NCBI GenBank assembly: GCA_022113835.1
Contig: JAILWY010000020.1
Location: forward strand, 2,852,001-2,916,000
DNA: 64,000 nucleotides
Source: Atopsyche davidsoni
Taxonomy: Eukaryota; Arthropoda; Insecta; Trichoptera; Hydrobiosidae
Direction of reading: 5' to 3'
This document shows positions 23,719-36,288 of this stretch, piece by piece (the stretch's first letter is position 1; every line of letters starts with the position of its first letter). Below the pieces are notes generated by a model, which searched no databases, was not told the DNA's origin, and worked only from the letters and a program-made list of their open reading frames with translations. A program made the position numbers and the translations under genes.

Positions 23719-25768
23719 ATGCTACTTCAAACCTTTGCCGAAACTATAAAGACTTCAGGGAAGCGTTAGCGGTTTACTCAAGTGTTTATATTCATAAAAG
23801 ATCTAATCGGATTTTAAATGGATTGCAGGATGTATTTAGAGCGCTTTTAACCATGTAAGGGGTCTTCCAGTTTTTATCCATCCTTTCATATTTTAGAAAG
23901 TAAAGGCCTTTTCGACTCATGGGTGAGATCCTGTCGTGGTGAAAGGAGTATCGTTTTTTTTTATCTATGTTAAGGAGTGGTGCACACTGTACCACTCGTT
24001 TACATAGATGCGTGCACCACTAGCAACTCTAGCTGCGTCAAAAAATAAATAATAGAAACATTCTAAAAATATTTCTTTAAAAAATATAATGAAATTTCAC
24101 CAATCAAATTCTATCGAAAATATTGAATGTATTAACTCTCCATCGTGAGATTCCACATCGAAACTCAGGTAAACGCTTTCTATGATTCAAAGGCCACAAA
24201 TGGAAGACAACTAGGAAAGCAATCAAGAATGGCTGTTTTCTTATCTTTGAACCTGTAAATTTTTTTACTACAATTTAGCCCAAAAGCACAGAAGAAAATT
24301 ATTATTATGCAATTAATACATTACAAATAAATCTAAAAAAAATATTATCTGCTTGAGTAAATTAGGTTTTTTTTCCATAACAGTGATGGCATGAAGGATT
24401 AGATGTGATTCAGAATAAGGACGGATGTGTGGGGTTAACCACAAGTGGATAAGGCAGTTATTTCAGTAACAATATAACAGTGGCGTACGCTAAGTTTAAA
24501 ATCTGAGCAAACGTTTTGTTTATTGAATATAAAACAAACCTCAATAATCAAGCAATTTGCATAGAAAAAATCATGAAAATGATTAAAGTTTTGATTGAGA
24601 ATAAATTCCAAAGTAAGGAGGTAATATCACTGAAATGTATATATAAATTACTGTATATATATATAACGAAATGCATGCTTTATTATATGGATCGCACACC
24701 AATGATAAATATATATGGAAATATTATCACCAGAGATATTGAATGCAGGGGTCATAGTATATATATTTTTAATAATAAAGTATCTATTTTAGAAATCATT
24801 TAATACTTCCCGGATAGGTGTTTTTATTTTGCCAACTACGAAGTCTCTAGCTCAAATACGAGTGAGGCAGTAAAGATTTTCCGCATGTTTAAAATAAAGG
24901 ATAACCTGATGAAAAAATCCCTTGGATATTCCTAAATACACAAAAGCAAATGCTGGAGACATGAAGCAGTTGTTTCCGAGTGCCTTGTTATTGAAACCTG
25001 TCATCTCAACTCAAAAAATATAAAAATCACTAAAAATATTTATTTTATCATAACGGGATTCTACTGAGTCATAAATATTGAATATATGAAACATATAGGA
25101 AATAAAATATTAATAATCATTAGTTATTTTTTTTAGTCAAGAATTAAATCAAGGGTAATAAAAAAAAATGTTTTCAACGGACTGTCCTCTGTTAAGCTTT
25201 TGCTTATCTCTGTAATTGAGAATCTCTGAATAATGCAGTGGTATAAGGTCAGTGCCACCGTTCTACATGAAATAATCAGTTCGATAATTATATCACTCGT
25301 AACATCGTAAAGTTACTTGCTACTACGGAACATCTATTTTATTTGTGATATAATTATTACTCCCTTAATTGTTTCCTGCCGTTCAGTGAACTGTTATACT
25401 ACGCACATACTACACACTTGGGCATGACGTGAATTCGTACAACGTAACAAAATATTGTGACTGTTTATATATAAACAACACGTGAGTGTATATATTTGCC
25501 GTTCCTAGCAAGGGAGCCCACTGAAATCAAAAGCAAAATTACATTTAATAATTGATAACCATGACCAACAAAATCGCCCAATCTTTAATATTTATCATAC
25601 TATAACAGCTTCCCGTGTTTATTTTGAATGTATAAATAAATATGCATGCTTAGTAACGTATTGGTGAATATATATAATATACGCAATAAACGTCTTTTTC
25701 TATTAAAATTACATTGAATGCGAAGTATTAATCGATTCTTCCTTAATTTGCAGTTATAGATTTGAAAG
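23719..25768. other. AT-rich intergenic DNA before the propeller-gene array
   Basis: No gene supported. The ATG at 25769 is preceded by TTAATTTGCAG (25744-25754), which resembles a splice acceptor, so the first array gene may have an untranslated leader exon somewhere in this stretch. Confidence 0.4.
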
Positions 25769-28700
25769 ATGAAACTGTTAAGTTTTGTTTGCTTTGTAAT
25801 ATTGCTGGTTGGTATTCACGGAGAATCGGCTAACTTTACAAGCATCGGCGAAGACAACTATCGAGTCACTGCGATGCTGTCTGATATCCAAATATATAAT
25901 ACTCTATTGATCGACGAAAATAATAATTTATTTTTTATAAAAAATCAGAAGTTGTGGAAATTGAAATATAATGAATTTGAACCCGAAATGATACAAGGTA
26001 ACAAATAATAAAGCCCAACTTTACTTTATTAAATAGAATCAGAAATCTCTGCGTTAACATTGTTGTATTTTAAGCTTCAAAGTATTAATATTTTTAAGTA
26101 AAATACTTGAGTGATTTTCCACGTGTTCATTATTATTTGTGACCGGTTTCGCCAACCTTTCACGTTGACATTATCAAACAGAGTTCAAGTAAGAGTTTGA
26201 GTAAAATTCAAGTATTTTACTCAAAAATATTAAAATGGAATTCCACCAAGTACTCTCTGTCAAAAATATTGAATTTCTTCAAAGTATTGTTATTGGGTCA
26301 AAAATTTTCGCTCGTAAAAATCAAGTTGCAACTTGAGATTGCTTCTTCATCAAACGCACTGCTGGTAATCTTTTTATCTAAAAATTAATTAGATTTACCG
26401 TTGGTATAGCTCAAGTGGATATTCGATTGCAAACTGGAGATCAAGTTGCGTCAATGTAGTGACCTTTTTCCAATGAGACACTGCAAAGTTATATTTTCTT
26501 TTCATCGTTTTAATATAGTTTTAACAATTTGATTTTCAGTGCCACTGAATAAATATATCCAAAGCAAGAAATTGTTAGTTTTTAAGCTTAAAAAAATATT
26601 AAACCTCAAGTAGCCTAATAACCAAAAAATCAAATCAACTCAAAGCCTATTAATTTAAAATTCATTCGTAGTATTAACATTGCTAATGCAGCTATCGTTG
26701 TTATATAACAATAACTTTTTAAATTAACTGGTATTTAATTAGTTATTTAAAGATTAAATAAGTTTAGTTACAAATGGTACAACACAACGACAAGAAATAT
26801 TCAATTTTTCATCGTAACATACGATTGGACTGAAATAGCTTTGTTCGAAACATGTTTTAGAAATACAGAAAAATTAAGCATAATAATTTACTAAGTTGAT
26901 TAACGTGTAGTTAATGAACAATTGTCTTTTCTCTGATAATAAATTATTTTAAATATTGGAAATTTGTATAGTTGACAACGGATATAACTATTTCAGGAAT
27001 ACCAAATACAGCCTTCGTCCAAGACATGAAAATGGATGACACGGGAGGTATTATAATAGGAACTTACGCAGAAGGCTTTTATAGGTACAGCCCCACAACA
27101 AACTCTGCCACTCTATATATAGATGAAAAGGTACTATCATATATAAAGTGTTTCTAAATATAAAATAAATACTACCTCTTGCACAACGACAATAAAATGC
27201 TGTTTCAAATTGCAAGTTTTAAGCTTTTGATCAGTTGATTTTTTAATCTATATTTACTAAAGACATTTGGACCCAAATATTCAGAGAACGTGGAGTTTAT
27301 AACCACTTACTGTGCGAGAGTTGAAGGTTGATAAGAAAGAAGTAGATATACAGGAGAAAGAAGCGTTCACAATATATTTGCCGCTTAGTTCAGCTTAATC
27401 CATTTCTGTTACTCACAGAATAGAGAAATTTGATAAAATCAAAATAATTTAGGTTTATCTCGCCTGTGGAACGAAGTTAAAAAAATAAACTTATAATTAT
27501 TTTCTCTCAAAGAATCTTTTGATTTTCTTCACAGGATTTGTTTACTGACCAGTTGGGTCAATCTAGCAATGGAACATTGTTTGTGGCGGATTTCTTCTAT
27601 GATTCCCTACGCTATATTAGCAAGGGAAATCTAGTGAAGATATCAAGTATTACCGGAGTTGGACCATTTGTATTCAGCTATAATGACGATTTATATTTTA
27701 ATGACCGGAATACCCATAGCCTTACACTGAGACCTGCGGAGAAGATGTCAAAGACCATCCTCTTGTCAGGTTATTACGAGTATATCTACTGCTACTTGTA
27801 TCTATTACACACACACATTGTATATATATATATTTATATTTCCAAATATATTGGGAATCATTCTAATACATTAAATTATAAAGATAAGATGCTTAACTTC
27901 CATAAAAATCTCCAACCCAAGTCAGGTTCATTGCGTATAAGAATAAGTACTTTTGGACGAGTACAACCCATAAAGTGTCTTTAAAGAATTTTTTCTACAA
28001 TTATAGTACTCTCATCGCATCCACTCATTTGCTCTACGCAGCTAGTGCTGATAAGAGACTGCGAGTTGAATTTTTGATACTCCTATGAGTATTGACGCTA
28101 CCACCTACCCTTTGAAGCCCACTTCCTTAAAAAGACACCTCATAGTCCACGAGTGCTAATTTCAACTTACTTATTAGCTTTACTTTTTATTTGATGGTTA
28201 ATTTCATATTTTGCTGAATGATTGCCAAATTGTGACGGTCAATTGTAAGCAATCACTTTTTACGTAATTATTTTTAAGTACGGGAATAATAAACCTCGCG
28301 AATGAGGAATGTTTGAGTTAATTTTTTCAATCGTACTTTAAAAATTAAATTATATTTGATATCGGATTAATCATTCAGATGACACGTGTTATTTATAATA
28401 AATTATTATTTTAGGTATTCCGGGAGGGTTTAATGCACCATATACAAGAAAAATAACATATGACAAGAAAACAAATACAATATACGCATGTTCCAATCGG
28501 GGTCTGTACTTCTTGAGTCCGCCCTCTACAGTATTCACAAGGGTGGAAGGGTACGAAGACGTTACAGCAATGGGATTCGACGCAAACAGCAACATATACT
28601 TGGGGGCAGATGGCAAGCTGTTGAAATTACAACCTGTGTTAAAGAATGTTGATCAATTAAATCCCCCGATATTATTTACAAGAAGCATGATCGAATTCGA

Positions 28701-28788
28701 GGTGGATAATTCTGGATCTCATACAATAAAATCCTTATTTAAGATTAATTTGGTGCAAATACTTTTAGTATATAGTTTTCAATATTGA
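25769..28788 (+). CDS. Secreted beta-propeller protein, divergent first member (ommochrome-binding-like)
   Basis: Four exons, 25769-25997, 26997-27130, 27535-27769 and 28415-28788, with intron phases 1, 0, 1, giving 323 aa. It begins with a signal peptide (MKLLSFVCFVILLVGIHG). About six short repeats of the type DENNNLFFI...LWKLKY, SNGTLFVADFFYDSLRYI and MGFDANSNIYLGADGKLLKL suggest a six-bladed propeller. The overall plan (signal peptide, LLIDENNNLFF, closing G-FD-N-Y-KLKP blade) resembles lepidopteran ommochrome-binding-like proteins, which bind eye or haemolymph pigments. That assignment is by pattern only. Unlike the nine genes downstream, it has no coiled-coil tail, no N-terminal mature cysteine and no PCDY motif; its C-terminus is a short hydrophobic tail. 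Possible N-glycosylation at NFT. Confidence 0.72.
26114..26280. repeat. Dispersed repeat copy in intron 1
   Basis: Resembles two blocks at about 1188-1262 and 1853-1920, but with their order reversed (ATTTTCCACGTG and GTGACCGGT first, GAATTCCACC with AGTACTCTCTGT second). Related motifs in the opposite orientation occur after this gene (about 28890-29010, GTACTTGGTGGAAG then GGCGAAACTAGTGG). Probably a decayed non-autonomous element of unknown class. Confidence 0.5.
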
Positions 28789-29681
28789 ATTGTGATTACA
28801 TGACATTTCGTTGACAAACATGTATGAAAAAAATTGTGTGTTTTATTTTTGTATGTACCATTTAGTATTAATATCATATTTTTCACGGAAAGTACTTGGT
28901 GGAAGTATACTACAGTGTTTTTATTAAATGCAACATTTAGTGACTTTTAAATTTTATGATGCGAATAGTTTAACCAACACTCTGATATGCCGGCGAAACT
29001 AGTGGTGTAAAATAATTAATGTTAAGAGCTCAGCTATCGTGATAGTTTTTTTCAGATTTAAACTTATTATAAGCAACCTGTCCTGTATTTACAGCGTTAC
29101 TAAAATTAAGCTTATATCTCGTTTTAACCAAAAGATAGAAGCGGAACTACTTACCCAGCGTGCAGCATCTTGAATATACTTCTACTGGTCCGATAGTACT
29201 GGAGATCTAAAGGTCTATCATATTTTGAGAAATTACCATTTGTTCTGAATCAGCCATCCAAAGATATCGTTAGCGGAAGTATGTGGTACTTTTATCATAC
29301 TGTAATTTTGAAACCTAATGACGCTGACAGGAATGGTCAAGGTGCACTTCCTATAATTATTTATTATTTACTATAAAAACTTAATAATGAATGTCGTAAA
29401 TCGTAATGCTAGTTTGCAGAGGTATTCTAACGTTAAATCCGTGACGCAGGCAAGTTGTGTTGCAGAAAATATCAGGTCTCATGTAAATGAAGCTCAAGAA
29501 CTATTTCATCTCAAGCCAAATAAGCAACAATAGTTTGTAAACTTGGGGATTTAAGAAGTTCTTTATACAGAATCATAGCACAATGTTGATTACAGTACAT
29601 GAAAAGTTAAAAATTATATATTTGCAAAATTGGAGTACTACCATAAGAGCTGCTGGAGTCCCCCTGCTCGTTATCTATGCA
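28789..29681. other. Spacer between the divergent gene and copy 1
   Basis: Contains the 3' flank of the first gene and then a block conserved ahead of every array gene (about 29100-29620, including TCCGATAGTACTGGAGAT and TTAAGAAGTTCTTTATACAG). No coding gene supported. Confidence 0.5.
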
Positions 29682-29689
29682 TATAAATA
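29682..29689 (+). promoter_or_regulatory. TATA box of copy 1
   Basis: TATAAATA in the context GCATATAAATAGGTGTGTAA, 111 bp upstream of the ATG; the context is shared by most genes in the array. Confidence 0.7.
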
Positions 29690-29799
29690 GGTGTGTAAAT
29701 CGTATTGAGAGAGTACTTTTGTTGAAACGATAGGTAAACTCTATACCCTCTTCATGGATCAAGATCATTAATTTTTATTTAAAATTTACTTGTTGTTAA

Positions 29800-32313
29800 A
29801 TGATTGTGTCTAGTGAGATGGGTCCCGCATTGATGGTCGCTGTCGGATCTCTGTTGTTGGCTGCGTCGTCAGCTGAAGACTGCAAGTCGACTATTGAAAT
29901 AGAGAATATTCGCTATCATATTGCACTATTAACCAACGTTAGAGCCAACAAGAATATTCTTATCAATGAAAACGGAGAAGTATTCTTCATTTCCGGAAAT
30001 TACTATCTGTACAAACTGAAAGCTGATCAAAAGTTTATACCTGAGAAAATAGACAGTAAGAAATTTGCATCATTTTTATCATAAGTGGCTTTAGAAAATT
30101 TGACATTAATTATTACAAATATCAATGTGCTCGTCGGACACGACAAATCAGCTCTAAATGTAAATTTCGCATATGATGATTTCCTAAAGTCGAATGTCTC
30201 CTGCTTGTAGATTATTTTATATAAATAAGAAACTATTCGTATTATATCATCACAATTTTCAGTCTCAATGACATGGAATCATATAAATAATAAACACCGG
30301 GTGTCACATCTTGATCATAACTTTTCAAGTTTTTAACTTATTGAAATAAATTACATTTACTTTATATATACTATATATTGATGAAAAGTTTCAGGAAAAC
30401 TGAATGGCTCCAAAATCTTTATGCGGAGCATAGAGATGGAAGAAAATGGAGACATTATAATCAACGCAGCTGAGCGAGGCTTCTATAAATACAACCCAGA
30501 GATGGATTCTATCAGATTGTACGTGAATTCGGTAGGAAGCCAGATTTCAATACTGCAGTAAGAAGCATTCGGGAATATTGTTTGAGACTGCCAAAGCAAA
30601 GTTTAATCGCTGAAAAAAAATTGAAAACAAAAACCTTCTCCTTAACTCGAATGTACAAAAGGCAGTTTATATATAGTTTTATTTTTTTTGATTATATTTC
30701 TTTATTATTATTTCTCGTCTGTATTTAAAAATTTCTTTTTCATGTTGTTGAGGGACAAGGCATTTGCATGGTGAAGATCCATTAATATAATGAAATAAGT
30801 AACTTTTCATTTATATCTTCACATTGAGTTTATTTTATTATTTGCATTACTAGTTTCGACCTTATAACCAGGTCATCATCAGATGCACGACTTAAACTAA
30901 TTTTATATTATTTTATTTTATTATTATTTTTATTTTATTTTATTATTTTATTATTATTTTTACTTGAATGACAAACACTAATTAAAACTTTGTAGTCCAT
31001 AAACTTAATTAATTGTATAACCCTCCTCTAATTTTAACTAATTGTATAACCCTCATCTATTTTGCCAAAAATTTTATTGTTACCAGTATCCTGTTATTTG
31101 TATTTAAGCATATGTTGTTTCTATATTTTGCTAGTTTAAGTCGTGCATCTGATGATGACCTGGTTATAAGGTCGAAACTAGTAATGCAAATAATAAAATA
31201 AACTCAATGTGAAGATATAAATAAAAAGTTACTTATTTCATTATATTTCTTTTTCATACCTGTTGTGTATGTATAACGTAGAGGCTGCGTCTAGGAGTTG
31301 CACAGAGGAGAGCGCGCGATCACTATCGCGTCATGCTATTTATAGTGTCAGGGAGGGAAACTCTCACTACTTTAGACCACAGTATTTAAAGAATGTTTTT
31401 AACTCTTAAGGTTGTGAAAATGTACAACCCTTTTTACTACCCCTAAAAATGACTAATGTTTTAATTATTTTTTGTAATAATTTAACTGTTGAATTTTATT
31501 TTTCAGGAAAAAGACTTTTATTGGACGGATACGGCCCCTAACGGATCTATATTTGCATCTGTTTATGACGATCACCGTCTCTACCATATACAAAATAAAG
31601 AAATCAAGGAGGTATCAGGACTTTCAGAATTATCTGCATTTGCATTCGACGGGATGGGCAATCTATACTACAGGTCACTGTGGTCCCATCATACCGATTT
31701 CTTAGTGAAGAGTGGCAGGCCGCAGTCGGAGAGAATCCTCATCGAAGGTTACTGTTATGGTTAAATTCAAAGCTTTTTGCCAGAGAAATGTTTTTAATAT
31801 TCTCGTAAATTGTAAATTGACTGTGAATTTTATTGATTTTTAAATATTTCGTTGATGTTATTAAATTAAATTTTAGGGCTTCCGGAAGGTGTTTGGACCT
31901 CGCATATAGCATATGATAAATATGCAGATCGCGTGTACTTTTGCAATGATGAAATTTACTTTCTCAAACCCCCTAGCAATGCTGTAACCAAGTTGAAAGG
32001 TTTTACGGATGTCATCGGTTTGGGGTTTGACAGAAGAGGAAATATGTACGTAGGCACGGAAACGAAACTCAACAAGTTGACACCGTTAACGTGGAACCCG
32101 TGCGACTACGAAGGGAGCATCGCAGATCAGCTGTTCAACATGAAGACTCAAATGAATAAGATACAAGACAATATTCAAGATTCTATTCTGGGAGTAAAGA
32201 TCGAGCTGGACACAGTCAAAACAGCTATAACTGATAAAATAGCAAATTTAGAAAATCAAATGAAAATTCTCACAGATATGCTGACTAAGAAAAATGAATT
32301 CGATAAACAATGA
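29800..32313 (+). CDS. Secreted propeller/coiled-coil protein, array copy 1
   Basis: Exons 29800-30055, 30395-30531, 31507-31747 and 31877-32313 give 356 aa. The signal peptide ends SSA before EDC. Propeller-like blades include LINENGEVFFIS, MEENGDIIINAAERGFYKYN, APNGSIFASVYDDHRLYHI, FDGMGNLYYRS, VYFCNDEIYFL and LGFDRRGNMYVGTETKLNKL. The C-terminal coiled coil contains DKIANLENQMKILTDMLTKK. It has three mature cysteines: EDC near the N-terminus, YFCND, and NPCDYE just before the coiled coil. The coiled coil lacks an 11-residue segment (KRHEIMEFKTN) found in some copies. A foldback insertion sits in intron 2, and AATAAA is at 32400. Function is probably ligand binding in haemolymph or another secretion; ommochrome-binding-like is an inference. 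Confidence 0.75.
30744..31257. mobile_element. Foldback element with 115-bp arms in intron 2 of copy 1
   Basis: Nearly identical inverted arms occupy 30785-30899 and 31132-31246 (internal landmarks GTTTCGACCTTATAACC and AGGTCATCATCAGATGCAC). The 13-mer ATTTCTTTTTCAT flanks the insertion at 30731-30743 and 31245-31257. Copy 2 has the corresponding intron without the insertion. No coding capacity. Confidence 0.8.
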
Positions 32314-32952
32314 GGCTTTTTATTTAATGCGGAACAAGTCGCACATCGCATATTAAAAAATATCCCTAATTTGTGGAAGTAGCATATCTTCTGAATTTTA
32401 ATAAATTATTTGTAACATATTTACTACACACATTGTAAACAAAAAATATTAAAAACCTTTAATTAAAACAATATTTACTTATATAAACTAACGTAAAATT
32501 AAGCTTCTATCTCGTTCTAACCAATAGATAGAAGCGGAACTACTCACCCAGTGTGGAGCATCCTGAATACACTTCCACTGGTCCGATAGTACTGGAGATC
32601 TAAAGTTCCATCATATTTTGAGGAAATAACCGCTTGTTCTGAATCAGCTATCCACAGATATCGTTAGCGGAAGTATGTGGTACTTTTATCATACTGTCAT
32701 TATGAAACCTAATGACGCTAACAGGAATGGTCAAGGTCTATCGAGACAAAGTACGCTTGCATAAACTATTAAAGGGCACCTCCTATAATTATTTATTATT
32801 TACTTTAAAAACATATAATGAATATCTAATGTGATAGAGTAACGGTAATGAGTAATGGGTTGATTGGCAACTTCAACATTGCAAGTATATATTTGAAAAA
32901 TTGGAGTACTACTGTAAGAACTGGTGGAGTTTCCCTGCTCGTTATCTATGCA
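32314..32952. other. Spacer between copies 1 and 2
   Basis: Carries the copy 1 3' UTR (AATAAA at 32400) and then the conserved upstream block of the array in shortened form (about 32480-32890). Nothing coding. Confidence 0.5.
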
Positions 32953-32960
32953 TATAAATA
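32953..32960 (+). promoter_or_regulatory. TATA box of copy 2
   Basis: TATAAATA, 111 bp before the ATG, in the array's shared promoter context. Confidence 0.7.
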
Positions 32961-33070
32961 GGTGTGTAAATCGTATTGAGAGAGAACTCTTGTCTTAACG
33001 ATAGGTTCGCTCTATACCCTCTTCACGGATCGAGATTATTCATTTTTATTTAAAATTTACTAGTTGTAAA

Positions 33071-35076
33071 ATGTTTATTGTGTCTAGTGAGATGGGTCTC
33101 GCATTGATGGTCGCTGTCGGAGCTTTGTTGTTGGCTGCGTCATCAGCAGAAGACTGCAAGTCGACTATTGAAATAGATAATATTCGGTATCACATTTCAC
33201 TATTAACCAACATTAGTGCTTACAATAAAATTCTTATCAATGAAAACGAAGAAGTATTCTTCATCTCCGGAAAGGGCGATTTATACAAACTGAAAGCGGA
33301 TCAAAAATTTATACCTGAGAAAATAGACAGTAAGAAATTTTCATCATTTTTATCATAAGTGGCTTTAGAAAATTTGATATTAATTATGTTACAATTATGT
33401 GCTCGTCGGCCGTGACAAATCAGCTCTAAATGTAAATTTCGCATTTGATAATTTCCTAAAGTCGAACGTCTCCTGCTTGCGGGTTATTTTATATAAATAA
33501 GAAACAAATCTTAATTTATTATCACAATTTTCAGTCTCAATGATATGGAATCATATAAATAAGAGACACCAGGTGTCACACCTTGATCATAACTTTTTAA
33601 GTCATTACGTTAGTATTTATAACATAATGAAATAAATTACATTTACTATACATATATATACTATATATTAGTAAAAAGTTTCAGGAATATCGAATGGCTC
33701 CAAAATCTTTATGCGGGACATGGAGATGGAAGAAAATGGAGACATAATCATTAGCACAGATAATCGAGGCTTCTATAAATTCAATCGAGAGATGGATTCT
33801 ATCAGCTTGTATGCGGATTCGGTAGGAAGCCAGATTTCATTACTGCAGTAAGAAGCGTTCGGGAAAATTGTTTGAGACTGCCGAAGCAGCTGAACAGAAC
33901 GTGTCTCGCAGTTCAATAGCTGAAAACAAAAACCTTCTCTTTAACTCAAATGTACAACAGGCAGTTTATACATAGTTTTCATTTCTTTTTTTATTTCTCA
34001 TCCGTATTTGATAATTTCATTTTCATACCTGTTGTGTATATTTAACGTAGTGGCTGCATCTAGGAGTCGCATGGGGGAGAGAGCGCGATCACTATCACGT
34101 CAAGGTGTTTATAGTGTCACAGTAGTGAAAGAAACTGATGACTGTTAAACTATCGTAACACTCAATGTGTATTTCACGACGTCCTAAGAATCCCCAACAT
34201 GGGTTTATATACTTTTTTTTTTATTCTTGATGTTTATTTTACAGCAAAAACAATTTAATTGGATGGCAATTGCCTTTAATGGATCTATATTTGCATCTGA
34301 ATTCGACAATCACCGTCTCTACCACATACAAAACAAAGAAATCAAGGAGGTGTCAGGTTTTTCAAATATAATGGCATTTGCATTCGACAGGAGGGATAAT
34401 CTATACTACAGTTCACCGAATAACCACGAAACCACTTTCTTAATGAGGAACTTCCGACAGCAGTGGGGGGGAACACTCATTAAAGGTAACTTCGACGGAT
34501 TGCTAAAATCAAAACATTTTTCCGTATAAATGTTTTTAATTTCTTCGTAAATTGTAAATTGACTGTAAATTTTGTTGATATTAAAATATTTTATTCATGT
34601 GATTAAATTAAATTTCAGGGCTTCCGGAAGGCGTTTGGACCTCGCATATAGCATATGATAAGTATGCAAATCGAGTGTACTTTTGCAATTATAAAAATTG
34701 CTTATTCCAGTCCTCTTTCAATGCTGTAAAGAAGTTGAAAGGTTTCACGCAAGTCAGGGGGTTGGGGTTTGACGGAAGAGGTAATATGTACGTAGGCACG
34801 GAGACGAAACTCTACAAGTTGACACCGGTAACGTGGAACCCGTGCGACTACGAAGGGAGCACTGCAGATCAGCTGTACTATATGATGACCCAAATGAATA
34901 AGAGACACGAAATTATGGAATTTAAAACTAACAATATTCAAGATTCTATTCTGGGAGCGAAGATTGAGCTGGAGACAGTCAAAACAGCTATAACTGATAA
35001 AATAGCAAATTTAGAAAATCAAATGAAAATTCTCACAGATATGCTGACTAAGAAAAATGAATTCAATAAACAGTGA
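33071..35076 (+). CDS. Secreted propeller/coiled-coil protein, array copy 2
   Basis: Exons 33071-33329, 33685-33821, 34245-34485 and 34619-35076 give 364 aa, the longest complete member. The signal peptide is MFIVSSEMGLALMVAVGALL and onwards. Exons 3 and 4 are the most divergent of the nine: the usual WTATAPNGS is WMAIAFNGS, and blade 5 reads YFCNYKNCLFQS, adding a cysteine beside the conserved YFCND-type one. The coiled coil includes the long KRHEIMEFKTN version. Intron 1 shows the uninterrupted sequence GAAACAAATCTTAA, the empty site for the solo LTR found in copies 3, 5, 6 and 8. AATAAA is at 35164. Confidence 0.75.
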
Positions 35077-36169
35077 GGCTTTTTATTTAATGCGAGTACA
35101 AGTCGCACATGGCTTTGTAAAAAATATCCCTAATTTGTGGAAGTAGCATATCTTCTGAATTTTAATAAATTATTTGTAACATATTTACTATACACATTGT
35201 AAATGAAAAATAATAAAAACAAATTCAGCAGCAATAGTTTTTGATTTTCGCAATCCGTTCCAAAAAGAGCATTTCAATTGAAATTATTAATATCGTAGTC
35301 CATTACAGCGCAATCTCATCTAAGAAGATAGCTGGTTGAACTGCAGGATTATGTTAGAGTGATTCAGAACCTAGAAGTCTGATCCATCAGAGGTCTGTTG
35401 CACAATTGTAGTGCTAACGCTACCTCCGTTCCATTCTGGAGCCATAAATTCTTACCGTGTTACTACAATCTAGCTCCTATCCCGTTTTAACCAAACGATA
35501 CAAGCGGTATTACTCACCCAATGCGCAGCATCCTGAATACACTTCCAATGGTCCGATAGAACTGGAGATAGCACTAAAAGTCATTATATTGTGAGAAATT
35601 ACTGTTTGTTCTGAATCAGCTATCCACAGATATCGTAAGCGGAAATATGTGGGACTTTTATCGTACTGTCGTTTTGAAAACCAGGAATGGTCAAGCTCTA
35701 CTGGCAAAAAGTATGCTTGTATTAAATATTAAAGGGCGCTTCCTATAATTATTTATTATTTACATTAAAAACATATAATGAATGTCTAATGTGATAGAGT
35801 AACGTCAATCAGTAATGGGTTGATTAAAAACTTCAGCATTGCCAACAAAGTAGTGGAGTCTTTAGTTGGAGTATTGTAGCTCATGAGAAATCGTAATGCT
35901 AGTTTGCGGAGGTATTTGTACGTTAAATCCGTGACGCAGGCAAGTTGTGTTGCCGAAAATATTAGGTCTTATGTAAATGAAGCTCAAGAACAGGTTTATC
36001 TCAAGCCAAATAGCCATCAATAATTTGTAAACTTGGGGATTTAAGAAGTTCTTTATACAGAATCATAGCATAATGTTGATTACAGTACACGAAAAGTAAG
36101 AAGTATATATTTGCAAAATTAGAGTACTACCGTAAGAACTGATGGAGTTTCCCTGCTCGTTATCTATGC
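35077..36169. other. Spacer between copies 2 and 3
   Basis: Copy 2 3' UTR followed by the full conserved upstream block. It contains a 46-codon micro-ORF (MRNRNASLRRY..., starting near 35882) discussed in the findings. No supported gene; open frames on the minus strand at 35510-35707 recur only because the spacer is duplicated. Confidence 0.45.
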
Positions 36170-36288
36170 AAATAAATAGGTTTGTAAATCGTATTGAGAG
36201 AGGACTCTTGTCGTAACGATAGGTTAGCTCTATACCCTCTTCATGGATCGAGATCATTAATTTTTATTTAAAATTTACTTGTTGTTAA

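Noticed and set aside
29800..30084. Single-exon small secreted proteins ending after SKKFASFLS
   Set aside because: A strong donor (A|GTAAGA) lies before that end, and exons 2-4 follow in phase in every copy, matching the exon plan of the 25769 gene.
35510..35707. Minus-strand 65-codon frame recurring in several spacers
   Set aside because: Conserved through recent duplication; broken or altered in the older spacers of copies 1 and 2, and no signal or domain.
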